From positions 13,723,332 through 13,787,331 of the forward strand of contig NC_041818.1 in assembly GCF_900964775.1 (NCBI RefSeq): 64,000 bases of DNA, in the 5' to 3' direction. The position numbers and the translations under genes are program-made. The stretch is from Scleropages formosus (Eukaryota > Chordata > Actinopteri > Osteoglossiformes > Osteoglossidae). Under the pieces are notes generated by a model. That model made no database searches. It was not told the DNA's origin and worked only from the letters and a program-made list of their open reading frames with translations. The first letter of the stretch is position 1; each line of letters opens with the position of its first letter. This document shows, piece after piece, positions 11,355 to 22,506 of the stretch.

Positions 11355-11880
11355 ATGGAATTGCGGTCATTGTACTGGTCTGTTGTGGTGAAGAAGGAGC
11401 TGAGTTGCAAGGCAAAGCTCTCAATTTCCCGGTCAATCTACGTTCCTACCCTCACCTATGGTCATGAACTCTGGATCATGACCAAAAGAATGAGATCACG
11501 GATACAAGCGGCAGAAATGAGTTTCCTCCACGGAGTGGCTGGGCGCACCCTTAGGGATAGGGTGGGGAGCTCGGAGTAGAGCCGCTGCTCCTGCGCATCG
11601 AGAGGAGCCAGTTGAGGTGGCTTGGGCATCTGTTCCGGATGCCTCCTGGACGCCTCCCTGGGGAGGTGTTCCGGGCATGTCCCACTGGGAGAAGGCCTCG
11701 GGGCAGACCCAGGACATGTTGGAGAGACTACATCTCCTAGCTGGCCTGGGAACGCCTTGGGGTTCCCCTGGAGGAGGTGTGTGGGGAGAGGGAAGTCTGG
11801 GGGGCTCTGCTTGGACTACTGCTCTCGCGACCCAGTCCCGGATAAGTGGAGGAAGATGGGTGGATGGATGGATAATTTAT
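11355..11880 (+). mobile_element. RTE-type LINE fragment, 3' end only
   Basis: Sense-strand copy of the same LINE family as 4387-5911. It begins near the codons for the conserved RSLYWSVVVKKELS stretch and runs through LTYGHELWIM to a tail of 'gatgggtggatggatggata'. About 520 bp remain, so it is more severely 5'-truncated, and the reading frame is broken. The GATGG-type 3' repeats are typical of RTE/Rex3-like elements. No exact target duplication was found. Confidence 0.8.
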
Positions 11881-12055
11881 GCAAAATTAGAATTTCAGAT
11901 TGATATTCTGTCAATATAGAAATGCACTGCTCACAGAAGAGATTTCACCAAAAGCCTCATGTTTATTTGTATTCTTTTCACTTAAATGTGCCAAGTTTTA
12001 GTCCAAGGAAACAAAAAACAGTTACACAAAATAGTGTGCTTTGAACCTGTAGAAC

Positions 12056-12497
12056 TCAGAACTGTCTTGACTGTGAGCAGTGTTCGCTTGGTGATCCAGA
12101 GGATGGAGATGAGTGCCTTTGCTCATACTGTACTGGCACCTTAATGCACTGTTCATTTCTCTGGATGTGAACATGACAGTCATAAGAATATTCATTCAGG
12201 ACAGAAAGCTGGGATTCTGGATTTTTGCCCTCGGGTGACATCTACATATGTTCTTGAATGCCAGTAATATCATTCTTCATTTTTTGTCGTAATCCCCTTT
12301 CAGGTTTTCACGAATGCTGTTCTTTGTTCTTCTGCACTCACAGAAAAACACTTGAGTTTTATGCATTTGCAATCTATGCCAACAGAGTTTTCTGAAAGCT
12401 TACGAATTTTGTCTAATTCGAATTGTCTTCCTTTAAATTTCCGCTCCTGCTTCGGGTTGTCAGTGAGTTTTGTCACACTGAACAAGTGAAAACACAA
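12056..12497 (-). pseudogene. Possible coding remnant, unassigned
   Basis: Two adjacent minus-strand open stretches (12497-12300 and 12241-12056) have coding-like composition. The first contains the cysteine cluster CKCIKLKCFSVSAEEQRTAF; the second contains YSYDCHVHIQRNEQCIKV. The order of a C-x-C-x4-C cluster followed by a Y-x-Y/H-V block recalls uncharacterised proteins that are repeated in many animal genomes and are probably mobile-element derived. That resemblance is from memory and weak. No splice sites or neighbouring domains were found, so this is recorded only as a degraded remnant. Confidence 0.3.
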
Positions 12498-13232
12498 CAG
12501 AAGTAAAAAAAAAAAAAAAAAATTGGTCAGTTTATGTCAAGTGACATCGATCAGCTGTCACAGCTTGGACCTTGACCGTTTGTTGCCAAGAGAAATGGAT
12601 TACGATCATTCTTTCGAAGAAGGCCTTTCCCCTTTGTTTCACCAGCTGCGACCATGACCATTTTTCATTAGTAGAGCATTTTCGGATGAAACTATAGGAT
12701 AAGAGGGATAACTACATCCTCTCAAAAGTGTGACTACGATCATTCTTCCCACAGACTCTTCATGTGTACTTCGACACTTAAAATGTGCCTGACAGTCAGT
12801 GTGGTGTGTTGTTTTGCATTGATTGTCCAGCTGGAGAGTAAAAAGAGTTCTGTGCTACAAATTTGCAGTTTTCCCAGTACACTTCCTGTAGTATGACAAC
12901 CCTAATAACTACTGATAACACACAACGCTGCATGTATGAATATATAAATAATTGCATGTATTATTGCACGTTATTCGTGTATGTATGAATAATTGCAATC
13001 GCCTTCCTGTTTTTACAAAATATCCTCCCGACAACCACCTATTATTCATTTTTAATTAAATAGTACACAGTACAGAGAGCATTCGGTGCTTTTCTTCTAT
13101 GCTTGTCACATTTTTTTCGATTGTTCCAAATTTCAAAAATTATGTCCCAAATTTGCTTTGACGAGATTTTGATGTTTTTATTGTTCTATATTATGTATTC
13201 TTTATAACATAGGTAGAAGGAGTTCTTATCGT

Positions 13233-13314
13233 GGTAGCGTGGCCGAGCGGTCTAAGGCGCTGGATTAAGGCTCCAGTCTCTTCGGGGGCGTGGGTTCGAA
13301 TCCCACCGCTGCCA
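13233..13314 (+). tRNA. tRNA-Leu (anticodon AAG)
   Basis: An 82-nt class II tRNA. Acceptor stem GGTAGCG pairs with CGCTGCC, box A is TGGCCGAGCGGT, anticodon stem CTGGA/TCCAG encloses loop TTAAGGC (anticodon AAG), a long variable arm TCTCTTCGGGGGCG follows, and box B is GGTTCGAATCC. There is no intron and no CCA. It looks nearly identical to the vertebrate nuclear tRNA-Leu-AAG as I remember it. It sits between AURKB and VAMP2; human 17p13.1 also carries tRNA genes in this neighbourhood, so its position may be ancestral. Confidence 0.96.
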
Positions 13315-13316
13315 AA

Positions 13317-13322
13317 TTTTTT
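13317..13322 (+). terminator. RNA polymerase III terminator
   Basis: Six T residues starting two bases after the tRNA-Leu discriminator base, a standard pol III stop. Confidence 0.85.
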
Positions 13323-13799
13323 AACTGAAAAGGGATATGATATTTCCTCCTCTATTTCACAGCTTTTACCGCTATTGAGCGCCTATCCAAAATACTGTAT
13401 ATTTTTTCATTTCCTATTTAACACAGTTTCATTTAACTCTGTATAAGCTCTTATATACACTTTAAAGGAAAATACAATTAGGAGTGACCTCCTAATCTCT
13501 TCTAATTTATTTTCGTCTTACAATTTCATTAGATCGGAAAACTAAAGAGCAGACTGACGAAACTCTGCTCTTTCTCGGATCTGATTTTATTTACTCATTA
13601 CTCACTGTCAGGCAAACAGTTACAGTATCTACAGCATTATTTAGGACGAGTTGTAGGAAGTCATATGTAAAAATATATAATTATCGACGTAAATCAGTCG
13701 TGTATAATATATATTTTTATGCGGATGACATTTAAAACGAACACTTTTTTCCTAAATTGTCGATGTCCGCGCAAAAGTAGAAATGTACCGGATGTGGAG

Positions 13800-13807
13800 T
13801 GACGTCA
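13800..13807 (+). promoter_or_regulatory. vamp2: CRE (TGACGTCA) in VAMP2 promoter
   Basis: A perfect palindromic cAMP response element about 170 bp upstream of the split VAMP2 start codon, in a locally GC- and CpG-richer stretch (13760-13900) that is the best promoter candidate. The first exon probably starts within about 100 bp downstream. Function is inferred. Confidence 0.5.
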
Positions 13808-13974
13808 CGGGCCTCGAGGGGAAATTTGCTGAGGAGCGAACAAACACTGAGCGCCCCCAGCGGAGCGACAGCAGTACTGTCCGCATCAGCATCATAGCCA
13901 GGAGGAGAAAGTGTCCAGACTGTTAGAACATCTGCGTTTCAGTTGGATTTACCCACAAAGACAAAAACTAAGAA

Positions 13975-16900
13975 ATGTGAGTACTGCGTGGGGAAATTCC
14001 TCTGTTAGCATTTTTCAACAATTAGTTGTTGATTTCATCTATTTCTAGATCTGTGTAGACAACCTGCTGCAGCTGTCAAATTACATTGATTTCACACAAT
14101 ATCAGTCAGTGTTTTGCGCTCTCTGTGTTATTTATTTGCGTTACGCTTAGATGCTTAAATGCTTGGAAATAAATATTATCTTAAGCTAATGACTCGTACT
14201 CGTATGCTTGGTTTTACAGTATGTCATTGTATGTAGTTTTACTCTCTGTGACCCTCCTCGGGGACGCTCCCGGGCGGGTGGTGCTGTTGGGCCGCTCAAC
14301 AGATGAGACGTCGATCGCCGCTCAACTCGCCGCTCCGCTTCACAGCTCTGAGAAAAAAAAAACAAGTTTCCCAAATAAAACTGAATGTAATACGACGATT
14401 TTGCAAGGATACATCGGGACTCTGCTCAGAACTTTGCTGGGTCACATAATAAAAACGAAGTTGCTTATTCACTGCTTTTTACCGCAAGAATCATTGAGTC
14501 ATCATTGGCAGACACACTCAGTTTTACGGTGACGTTCACATCGACGTGTCCTATTAAATATACATTTTAACGCTGTTTTCCCCCAGTTGTTACAAACCGT
14601 CCCCGTGTTTGTCTCTTCTCAGCGGACATCCATTCATTCACCCACGACTGAATCTTTAAGGAGCGCTTAGGAAATATTCAATGTAACATAGATAGATGAA
14701 GGGAGTTTCGACGGGTCGCGCGGCGGCTTTCACACTCACTCACTGCACATGCTTTTTGTTGTATTATGTGTTTTTAAACAAGTGAGTTTGTATGTTCTCC
14801 CCGAGTCTGCTTCCGTTTCCTCCGGGTGCTCCGGTTTCCTCCCACAGTGCAAAGGCATGCAGTTCAGGTGAATTGGAGACTTGAGTGTGTGAATAGATGT
14901 GTGTGTGTGGCTACCCTGTGATGGACTGGTGTCCAGTCCAGGGTGTCCCTTCACAGTCCAGGCTTGCACTCACTGCTTCTGGGATAGGCTCCGGATCACC
15001 ATGACCCTACTCAGGACAAGCGCTTATTGAAATTGGATGGATGTGTTGTACCATGAATCACTGTCCCCAATGCGGAACATCTCTCCCCTGTGTGCCATAT
15101 AGTTGTAATTACACACATGGGCACAAAGTATCCCAGGACTGTGATTTTTTTTTTTTCTCATGTTTATTGTGTTACGCCTGTATTATACCACAGCTACTCA
15201 TCATACATAAACTTGTATTCTTTAATACACATATGCATTTAGCAGGCGTTGTGTAACACAGGTGTACCTGTTGCATATGAGTTATTCATCCGGAAATCCA
15301 CAGTGCAGGAGGTTACAGCTGATCCGAACACCCATGACGTCTCACGCTGACGACACGTATATCCTCTTAATTTAATCTATGAAGGAAATGATGCTGCTGG
15401 GAAGCTAATTATAGTACGTTTGTAAATGTTACAGATCAAAAGCAAATAAGAGTTAAACAGATAGTGGAATAAAACCCATTTAAATTGAACTGTGATTCAG
15501 ACATCTCTGTTTATATTAGATATGATGGTCAATGCTGGTTGTTGAAAACAGGCTGTGGACCACAGGGACATTTTATTGATGGATGAATGAATGATGTTAA
15601 AAATACAGGTTTTTATCATAATCAAAAGAATGAACCTAGATGATTTTAGGTTGCTGTTGTGCTTGATGGACAGGTCTTCTCCGGCTCCCGCGGACATCCC
15701 AGCCAAAGATGAGGAAGCACCACAGCAGCCCCTCAACGTAACCAGCAACCACCGCCTGCAACAATCACAGATGCAAGTGCAAGAGGTTACTGAATATTTG
15801 AATTATGCACACACCGACTGAGGTGCAGAAAGCACAGTACTTTATAGAAGAGACAGGGAATGATGTGAGAGGGGTATAGCATGTGGTCCAGTGAGCTGCT
15901 TCTTGTCACAGATCTACTATCCTTTGGTGTGATTACATGACCTGTTATGGTAGTCTGACACCCTCTTTCTCTCGGTCTCCTTCTGCTGTCCAGCTGACTG
16001 GCATTATGAATGTGAATTTGGATAAGATTCTGAAGAGGGACCAGGATCTGTCTAAGCTAGATGACCAGGCTGATGCCTTAAAAGACAAAGCCTCCCACTT
16101 TGAAACCAGTGCAGCAAAACTTAAGCGCAAGTACTGGTGGAAAAATCTCAAGGTAAGAAAGTGTTTGGAAAGGGAGGCTTCTTCACCCAAAATCTTAGGT
16201 AAAGTTGCAAGCACGGAGGGACATGCACACAGTAAAATCACAACGTTCTTTGAATGACATCAGTGGTACGAGTCCTTCTGCTTTCATAGACTACAGGACA
16301 GATTAAATTCGGCTCACAGGAAGCTCAAAGGAATGCAAATCCTCATCAAGACTGAGCATGAATCTTATCTCACATATGTTATATTGAGAAATATTTGTTT
16401 ATTCCATTAGCAGACACTTTTCTCCAAAGTCACTTATATATGCACTCATTTAAAGGAACTAATTTATTGATTAATTCCTATTTTAGTCATTAATGAATCA
16501 CTTTTTTTGTCCCCATTTTTCAGTTTTGCTAAGGTGGTGCATTTTTTTCTGTCTTCTTTCCTTGGGTAGGACTATACATAAAACCCAGAAGAAAGATCAT
16601 AGAAAGAAGCAACATTACCAAATTACCCATAAGGCATCACCTATCTGATATCAATGAGATGAAATTAAGAGTTCACACCCTGTAGTCTCTTCATCTGAAG
16701 AGACTGTTGCAAGACCTTAACAATGAGGAGCAGGATGCTAAACCCAAACCTTTACATTGTATTTTCTATTATTAAATTACATTTTATAGCATTTCTTATT
16801 TTCATCAGTCTGGGTGTCTGTAACTGGTCACATCAGAATTAGAATCAGATTTATCTGGCCATGTATACACACACATACAAGGAATTTTGCTTTGGTTCCC

Positions 16901-18516
16901 AATGGCTCATATTGTAAAGTAGACAATTTTTTTTTTTTTGGCTCAATGTTTTGCTGAAAAATTGTCTGTGAAAATATTTAACTATCCTACTGTATCTGTA
17001 TCATTGTAAGGTAGCATTCTTTAATGACTAAAACCACTAATAAAACTATAAAGTTAGCTATAAAGATAGATTAAAAAAACCATGCATACATTCAAACAGT
17101 TCCAGTGTTTTTTATCTGTTCCACATTATTTATCTGTTACATTATAGCAGCTAGAGTAGTGGTTAGAACTGTCGCCTTGCAATCCAAGAACCAGAGTTTG
17201 AATTTCACTGGCTGATGTAGTGCCTCTGTTCAAGGAACATTCCCACATCCCCTCTAGTAAAAATACCTAGTTGTATAGATATATAAGTTATAGATAGCTT
17301 AGTACAGAAACCTACATCTTTGGCAAAAAACATCAAAATGAATAATTAATACATTGCGTTCACTACTCCTACTACACGGCAAGACAAGCGTTATATTATG
17401 TTCAGTTGTCAATACACGCCGTGTTTGGAATGGGATCTTTCAAATCAACAGTGTTCAAGCTCACAGGGTATGTCTGGTGCTTTCCCATCATTGCCCTCCC
17501 AGCAGCCAGATGACAGTTCCTTGCAAGATATCCAGCTGATAGTTGATGGGATGCCTCACTGATGACTCTGTTGCTGACTAAGGCCTGATGAGGTGCCTAG
17601 TACCATAGTAGGTAGAGTAGGCTCAAATCTGACTTACTGCTATAGTGACCTTGAGCAATGTACTCACCTTGATAATTACTCCAGTAAAAATTAACCAGCT
17701 ATATAAATGGGTAAATCATTGTAAGTGCAAGGCACTATAGAGACAAGTGTTGGCTAAATGAATGACTAATAGATGACATGGCATGCCCCTCGTATACATT
17801 TGTGTCTGTCACACTCTTGACTGTACATCACTTACACCTCCTGCCCTATTCACAAGAGATTTAGAGTAGACAGTTGATGCGTTCTTGAGTCAAATGTGAG
17901 GTTGGGACTGGTTGAAGAGTGGTGTTCCCTTGACTATAAAATTTCTTTGGACCAGGGTGTGTCACCTTGAATGACCTACAGCTGGTAACCAGTTAGGGGA
18001 GAGCAACACTGGCCATAAGGCTGATGTTTTGAAGGTTGTCCTGCCAATAATAAATAAGCATGAAATTTTAATTACAATACAATATCATTTACAAAGCAGT
18101 AATGCTAAAATTACCCAAACTGTTTTCCTGTGACATGCAGTAACCTTATACCAATAAAGTAACAAAAGTACATCACCATTTTGCGCTGAAAACATTTACC
18201 ATGTCATTCAGTGTGTGTTCTTTGGCTGAGTATTTCCCGTTGTTCATGATAAGGATGTTACACATGCTGAATTACTTTCTCTTTTTCGTCACACCAACTC
18301 AACTTTTAGATGATGATAATCCTGGGAGTGATATGTGCAGTTATACTCATCATCATAATTGGTAAGAAAAGCATCATTATTAGTTTTGCACAGGAATACA
18401 AATGACTTTTTTCTGATGGTTGTTGTATTTTGAATAAGGTGTGTGTGTGTGTGTGGTATGAACACCTCTCCCCCTTGTTTTCTCCTCCATCTCTCCCAGT
18501 GTATTTCAGCACCTGA
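13975..18516 (+). CDS. vamp2: VAMP2-type synaptobrevin (v-SNARE), divergent
   Basis: Exons 13975-13976, 15674-15785, 15994-16152, 18310-18361 and 18500-18516 give 113 aa (human VAMP2 116). The first exon ends 'agaaAT', so the start codon is AT|G across intron 1, followed by [19 protein letters not shown]. The SNARE motif spans about 29-88, with the zero-layer Arg kept in [11 protein letters not shown]; then [12 protein letters not shown], a C-terminal anchor [18 protein letters not shown] and YFST, identical or nearly so to VAMP2. The family drives vesicle fusion with syntaxin and SNAP25. The anchor is conserved, but about 19 of some 65 SNARE-region residues differ from human VAMP2 (for example LTGIMNVNL for VVDIMRVNV, and HFETSAAK for QFETSAAK), which is odd for so constrained a protein. 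The donor after exon 2 (gttact) is weak. Position next to PER1 and AURKB supports the VAMP2 locus. Confidence 0.9.
14770..15035 (+). repeat. Dispersed fish repeat in VAMP2 intron 1
   Basis: Carries the phrases 'tatgttctccccgagtctgc', 'ctccggtttcctcccacagt', 'gatggactggtgtccagtcc' and a terminal 'aagcgcttattgaaattgga'. Similar fragments lie at 22560-22790, 24420-24780, 30470-30560 and near 41870-41990. It is a common fish interspersed repeat; I cannot assign its class without a library. Confidence 0.6.
17140..17760 (+). repeat. Two degenerate tRNA-derived SINE copies in VAMP2 intron 3
   Basis: The first (about 17140-17290) has the tRNA-like head 'ctagagtagtggttagaact'; the second (about 17590-17760) has 'taccatagtaggtagagtag' and the tail 'aaatgggtaaatcattgtaa'. 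Both belong to the family of 30690-30885. The rest of intron 3 (16153-18309) shows nothing further. Confidence 0.55.
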
Positions 18517-19001
18517 AGTGGAGGTGTATGACTCCACCTGCTTTGGTCTTTGCCTTCTGTAACAGTACACTGTTTCCTCTAATCTGTGCCATGTATTCCT
18601 GCTTTTCTAACCTGTATCTAGCAGAGATACACTGCTATCAAAACAGAAAAATACTCAATTTAAAAGAATGAGTTATTCTATGCTCGTTAATGTGACTGCT
18701 GCCAACTCCCTGCTGTGTCCTAGCCTGTGCCTACCTGCTGGGAACACCCCAGCTCATCTCTTTCTCAGTCTTTGCACTGTGGACCTTAACCACTGTCTTA
18801 AACTGCTACCGAAGAGATACTGCCATCTTCTTTCTGTGTGCTCAGTTAAAGTTAGATAGTTCTCTGTAACCTTACGCTCTAGTTAACCGGGGATGATTGT
18901 TAGTGTTGGTTCTGTTGCTTTATGTATTTTTTATGATTGAAGGTGACCAAAGTGTTTAGTGTTGTGTGTGGTTTTTCATTATTTATTTCTCTTTGCACTA
19001 G

Positions 19002-19199
19002 AGAGGGGGGTGCGGTGGCGCAGCGGGTTGGACCGGGTCCTGCTCTCCAGTGGGTCCGAGGTTCGAGTCCCGCTTGGGGTGCCCTGCGACGGACTGGCAT
19101 CCCGTCCTGGGTGTGTCCCCTCCCCCTCCAGCCTTACGCCCTGTGTTGCCGGGTTAGGCTCCGTCTCCCTGCAACCCTGTATGGGACAAGTGGCTTCAG

Positions 19200-19241
<42 letters not shown>
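19002..19241 (+). repeat. tRNA-derived SINE, GGTGGCGCAG family, with TSD
   Basis: Head 'tgcggtggcgcagcgggttg' resembles a tRNA box A and 'ggttcgagtcccgc' is box B. A conserved body ('gcatcccgtcctgggtgtgt', 'tatgggacaagtggcttcag') ends in a (GT)n tail. The 10-mer 'tttgcactag' flanks it at 18992-19001 and 19242-19251, so this is a recent insertion. It lies in the presumed VAMP2 3' UTR. Confidence 0.85.
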
Positions 19242-19242
<1 letters not shown>

Positions 19243-19336
19243 TTGCACTAGTACATTCCTCAACTGCAGTTCCAAATGATGCTGTCAACATGGCTGATGC
19301 AACATAAATAACTGTCTTCATCCATCATATGTGTGG

Positions 19337-19342
19337 AATAAA
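19337..19342 (+). terminator. vamp2: Candidate VAMP2 polyadenylation signal
   Basis: AATAAA about 820 bp after the VAMP2 stop codon, followed by 'aatgtgcatttgtgcaacac', a TG-rich context. Plausible as the distal 3' end; not proven. Confidence 0.45.
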
Positions 19343-20062
19343 AATGTGCATTTGTGCAACACAACCATTTTATTTGATTATTTTGTAAAGATAAGCACCA
19401 AAAGCATTCAAATTAAAAATTAAGATTCCTTTGCAAAACTGTAACAGAGAATGGATATTTTATCTCCAACTAGACCATAGGCACAACAACAATAATACTA
19501 ATACTACTACTACTGCTACTAATAATAATAATACAATTTACCAGTCATCATCAAAAACCGAGCATTTGTTTTGCTTGGGGCTCTTCTAGAGTCCTGGGGT
19601 GGAAAATGTTTATCCAATGTGAAGCGAAACATCAGTAAAACATGTATTTTGACCATGGGGAGGAAAGCTTCTTGACAACAGTACTTAGAGAAGATGTTTG
19701 ACAGTTGTACATCTTAGCTGTTATTCCTATGCATTCCCCTCGCTTAATTGGTTCAGTTACTAGTTAATTTTTTTCAACTTGTCTGCAATATATTTGCAAC
19801 ACTTCATTGCCACAACGCACTGATGAAAACACTCGATCTGTATTTTTTTATGACAGCAATATTATTTTGCAATTAATCTCTTGAAGTGGAGTTGGCTCTG
19901 AAGACTGTAAAATTCACAAAGGGCCTCAGAACAGCCCTGGAACTGAGAGCTCTGCTTGGCACCGGTTAACAATTCAGACACACGCTGCCAATGGGGAAAA
20001 TACCACAGCAGTGGAATGTCATGTCTTGGTAAGTATCAAATAAACAAAAATATCTGAAGCTG

Positions 20063-20279
20063 GGGGGTGCGGTGGCGCAGTGGGTTGGACCACAGTCCTC
20101 CTCTCCGGTGGGTCTGGGGTTTGAGTCCCGCTTGGGGTGCCTTGCGACGGACTGATGTCCCGTCCTGGGTGTGTCCCCTCCCCCTCTGGCCTTACGCTCT
20201 GTGTTGCCGGGCAGGCTCCGCTTCCCCGTGACCCTGTATGGGACAAGCAGTTCTGAAAATGTGTGTGTGTGTGTGTGTG
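20063..20279 (+). repeat. tRNA-derived SINE, GGTGGCGCAG family, with TSD
   Basis: Same family as 19002-19241: 'gtgcggtggcgcagtgggtt' head, box B-like 'ggtttgagtcccgc' and (GT)n tail. The 10-mer 'tctgaagctg' at 20053-20062 recurs exactly at 20280-20289. Confidence 0.85.
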
Positions 20280-20399
20280 TCTGAAGCTGTTAAACAGAAC
20301 TTCCAAATCAATTCCTAGGCTTCCATTCAATTGGACTCTGAGTTACCTTTGCCCCACAAAAACTTAAGGTATCTCTGTGCTCCATGTAATATGTGAGAG

Positions 20400-20742
20400 G
20401 CCCTAGTTGGGTCCCTAGTTTCAGGCGGCACATTTCGGGGTTTCGCCCTTTCTGCTTCACTCTCCGCGCGCAGAAGGACTGCGCCCCACGCACACAAGGG
20501 CGATCCAGGTCACCCCGCTCCCTTTCTTCTTTGCCAGCGTTTAGGGCCCGTCCACTCCGCCGGCCGCGTGACTTCGAGAGGTGGGCGGGGAATAAGATGT
20601 AATGACGTCACAGAGCTGGTCGCCCAGCACGTGGAATTGTGCATGCCACGGCCCTTCTATGCCGTTGTGACTGTGAGAGAGGCGCACTTAAAATATCAAA
20701 ACAAACTACGCCAGTCGCACCGTTAAAGTCAAGGCTTACACA
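20400..20742 (+). promoter_or_regulatory. per1: Candidate PER1 distal promoter: CRE plus E-box
   Basis: A CpG-rich block containing a GC box ('gtgggcgggg', 20581-20590), a perfect CRE TGACGTCA (20603-20610) and a canonical E-box CACGTG (20628-20633), all within about 55 bp. A good splice donor, 'cagtaagc', follows with its GT at 20743, which would end an untranslated first exon. Mammalian Per1 promoters are known to combine CLOCK/BMAL1 E-boxes with a CRE. No other gene on this strand lies between VAMP2 and PER1, so assignment to PER1 is a reasonable inference, but the distance to the first coding exon is 11 kb. Confidence 0.5.
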
Positions 20743-21149
20743 GTAAGCATAAACAAAAGATTTTAGCGCATTGTTAAACCTCTGGTAGTTGAAGTAAAAC
20801 TGAAGCAACAATAATCGTTTCGTTGCTTTTTTCATGTACAGGAATCGTACAAAATCTACAACATAAAATAATAATACGACGGCTCTGTGCTTAGCAGAAT
20901 ATTGTATTTTTAAAAAATATAATTAAAATATTTTATCATGAATAGCAGGATTAGACAAAAATCGATATAAAATGGGATTAGAAAATTCTGAGCCGAGTCC
21001 CCCTTGTCCATGCAGAAGTGCGTAGACACTTTACCACAGCGCCCGTGCGCATCTCTTTGGTGTGTTACGAGGCATCAAAAACAGTCGGTAACGTCAACAT
21101 GTTCCTCCTTCAGCTTCTATGCGAGCAGGCAGCAACGTGACATCCGAGA

Positions 21150-21539
21150 CACGTGCAGCAGAGGATGCCTAGTTCAACCAATCGGTGGATTGCGGGGCGT
21201 GGTTGCAGTGCTTGAGGAACCAATGACGCCTTCTGTTTTAGTGCGGAACGTTAAGCGCGAAGGCACGTGTACCTCTGCGTGTCTGCTGGTGTGGGGAGGC
21301 AAAATGTGTGTCGAACAATAGACTGGCGTAGGTAGACGGCTGGTCAGGATCGGAGTACGATAACGCAAGTCTTACCGCTGATCATACTCCCGTTTTCTCT
21401 TCAGCTGCTTGTGCACTTTCACTTTGGCTGTTCGACTTTTGTTTTGTGGAGCGACTGTGAAGACCAGAAAAATAAAAATGGCACGGAACCAAATAATCTA
21501 CATGATTTAGAGAGACTCAGAGTGTCCAAGAAGAACGCG
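21150..21539 (+). promoter_or_regulatory. per1: Candidate PER1 promoter and untranslated exon: two E-boxes, two CCAAT
   Basis: E-boxes CACGTG at 21150-21155 and 21264-21269 and forward CCAAT boxes at 21178-21182 and 21220-21224. A transcript starting near 21290-21400 could end at the strong donor 'gcggtaag' (GT at 21540-21541). The short ATG-led frames in this stretch show no family resemblance, so I read it as untranslated. Confidence 0.45.
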
Positions 21540-22098
21540 GTAAGATTAACTTAAGTTAAACTTGGCTAGTAGTAGGGGGGGCTGGCGAATTTCTGTATAT
21601 TGAATATTCGATGTGTCGCCCATCTCTGTAAATCACACACTGTACTGTTATTGTTGGTTAATGTTTTGATGTTTTATGGGCTATATTCATATTGCTGCTG
21701 GATGACACCGTAGCTGGAAGTCGTGCACAGTTTTACAGTGGACGTCACGAACTCAGTCGTAAAGCATAATAATGGAGATCGGGTCTCGGGGAGAAGTGCA
21801 CAACAACTCGCCGTGTGAAAATATCGCCTAACTATATCGAATAAACTGAGCATGACGATGGTTTAGGGGGTACGATGCCGTTAATATCCGTGCTGCGTGT
21901 GTCATGGTAACGCAACTCACGTGCGCGTGAGCGCCCTGCGCGAGGCGGCTCGGCAGCGGGCTGGTGGAGTGGAGACGACGTGACGGGTGACTGGTGGCCG
22001 ATGCCATTATCTCACCCCAGTATGGCAATACAGAATGATGCTTAAGGAAACTAGGAAATCGCGCATGTTCGTCACGGTGTAGCTTTCCGAGGCTTGGC

Positions 22099-22131
<33 letters not shown>

Positions 22132-22468
22132 CCGCGCTTGACGGCCTGTGGCCCTGCTGTGAGTATGACGCGAGCCCCGATCCGCCTCCGCCCGGGGGGG
22201 CGATCATGTCCTGGCTGAGCCGCCTTCGCTCAGGTGGGGCTTCGCGCTCGGTTTTCGGCCCCAGATAATTACATTTCACGACCTCCAGCCCCCTTTCCCC
22301 CCAGCGATCCGTTTCCAGTGCCGTCTCTGAAAGCGCCATTCACTTCGTTTTCGGTTTAAACTGCGCTCTAGCCGAGCTTCTTCGGGCTTTGCAAGATAAC
22401 CTGTTTTCACTGTGCGCTGTTCATTCAGAATGACGCGAAGACACAGTGGAGCAGACATCCTGCAGTAT

Positions 22469-22506
<38 letters not shown>

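Larger units (their letters stand above)
18517..20390. other. VAMP2 3' UTR and spacer with two SINEs
   Basis: The presumed VAMP2 3' UTR contains a SINE (19002-19241) and ends near AATAAA at 19337-19342. From there to about 20390 there is low-complexity sequence (an ACT/AAT-rich run at 19485-19535) and a second SINE (20063-20279). No coding exon is supported. Confidence 0.55.

Noticed and set aside
14736-14969. Open stretch with HTHTSIHT-type content in VAMP2 intron 1
   Set aside because: It lies wholly in a dispersed fish repeat; the frame is incidental.
19009-19279. Several overlapping open stretches of about 100 codons
   Set aside because: They translate the SINE body and its (GT)n tail; the same peptides recur at 20, 26 and 46 kb.
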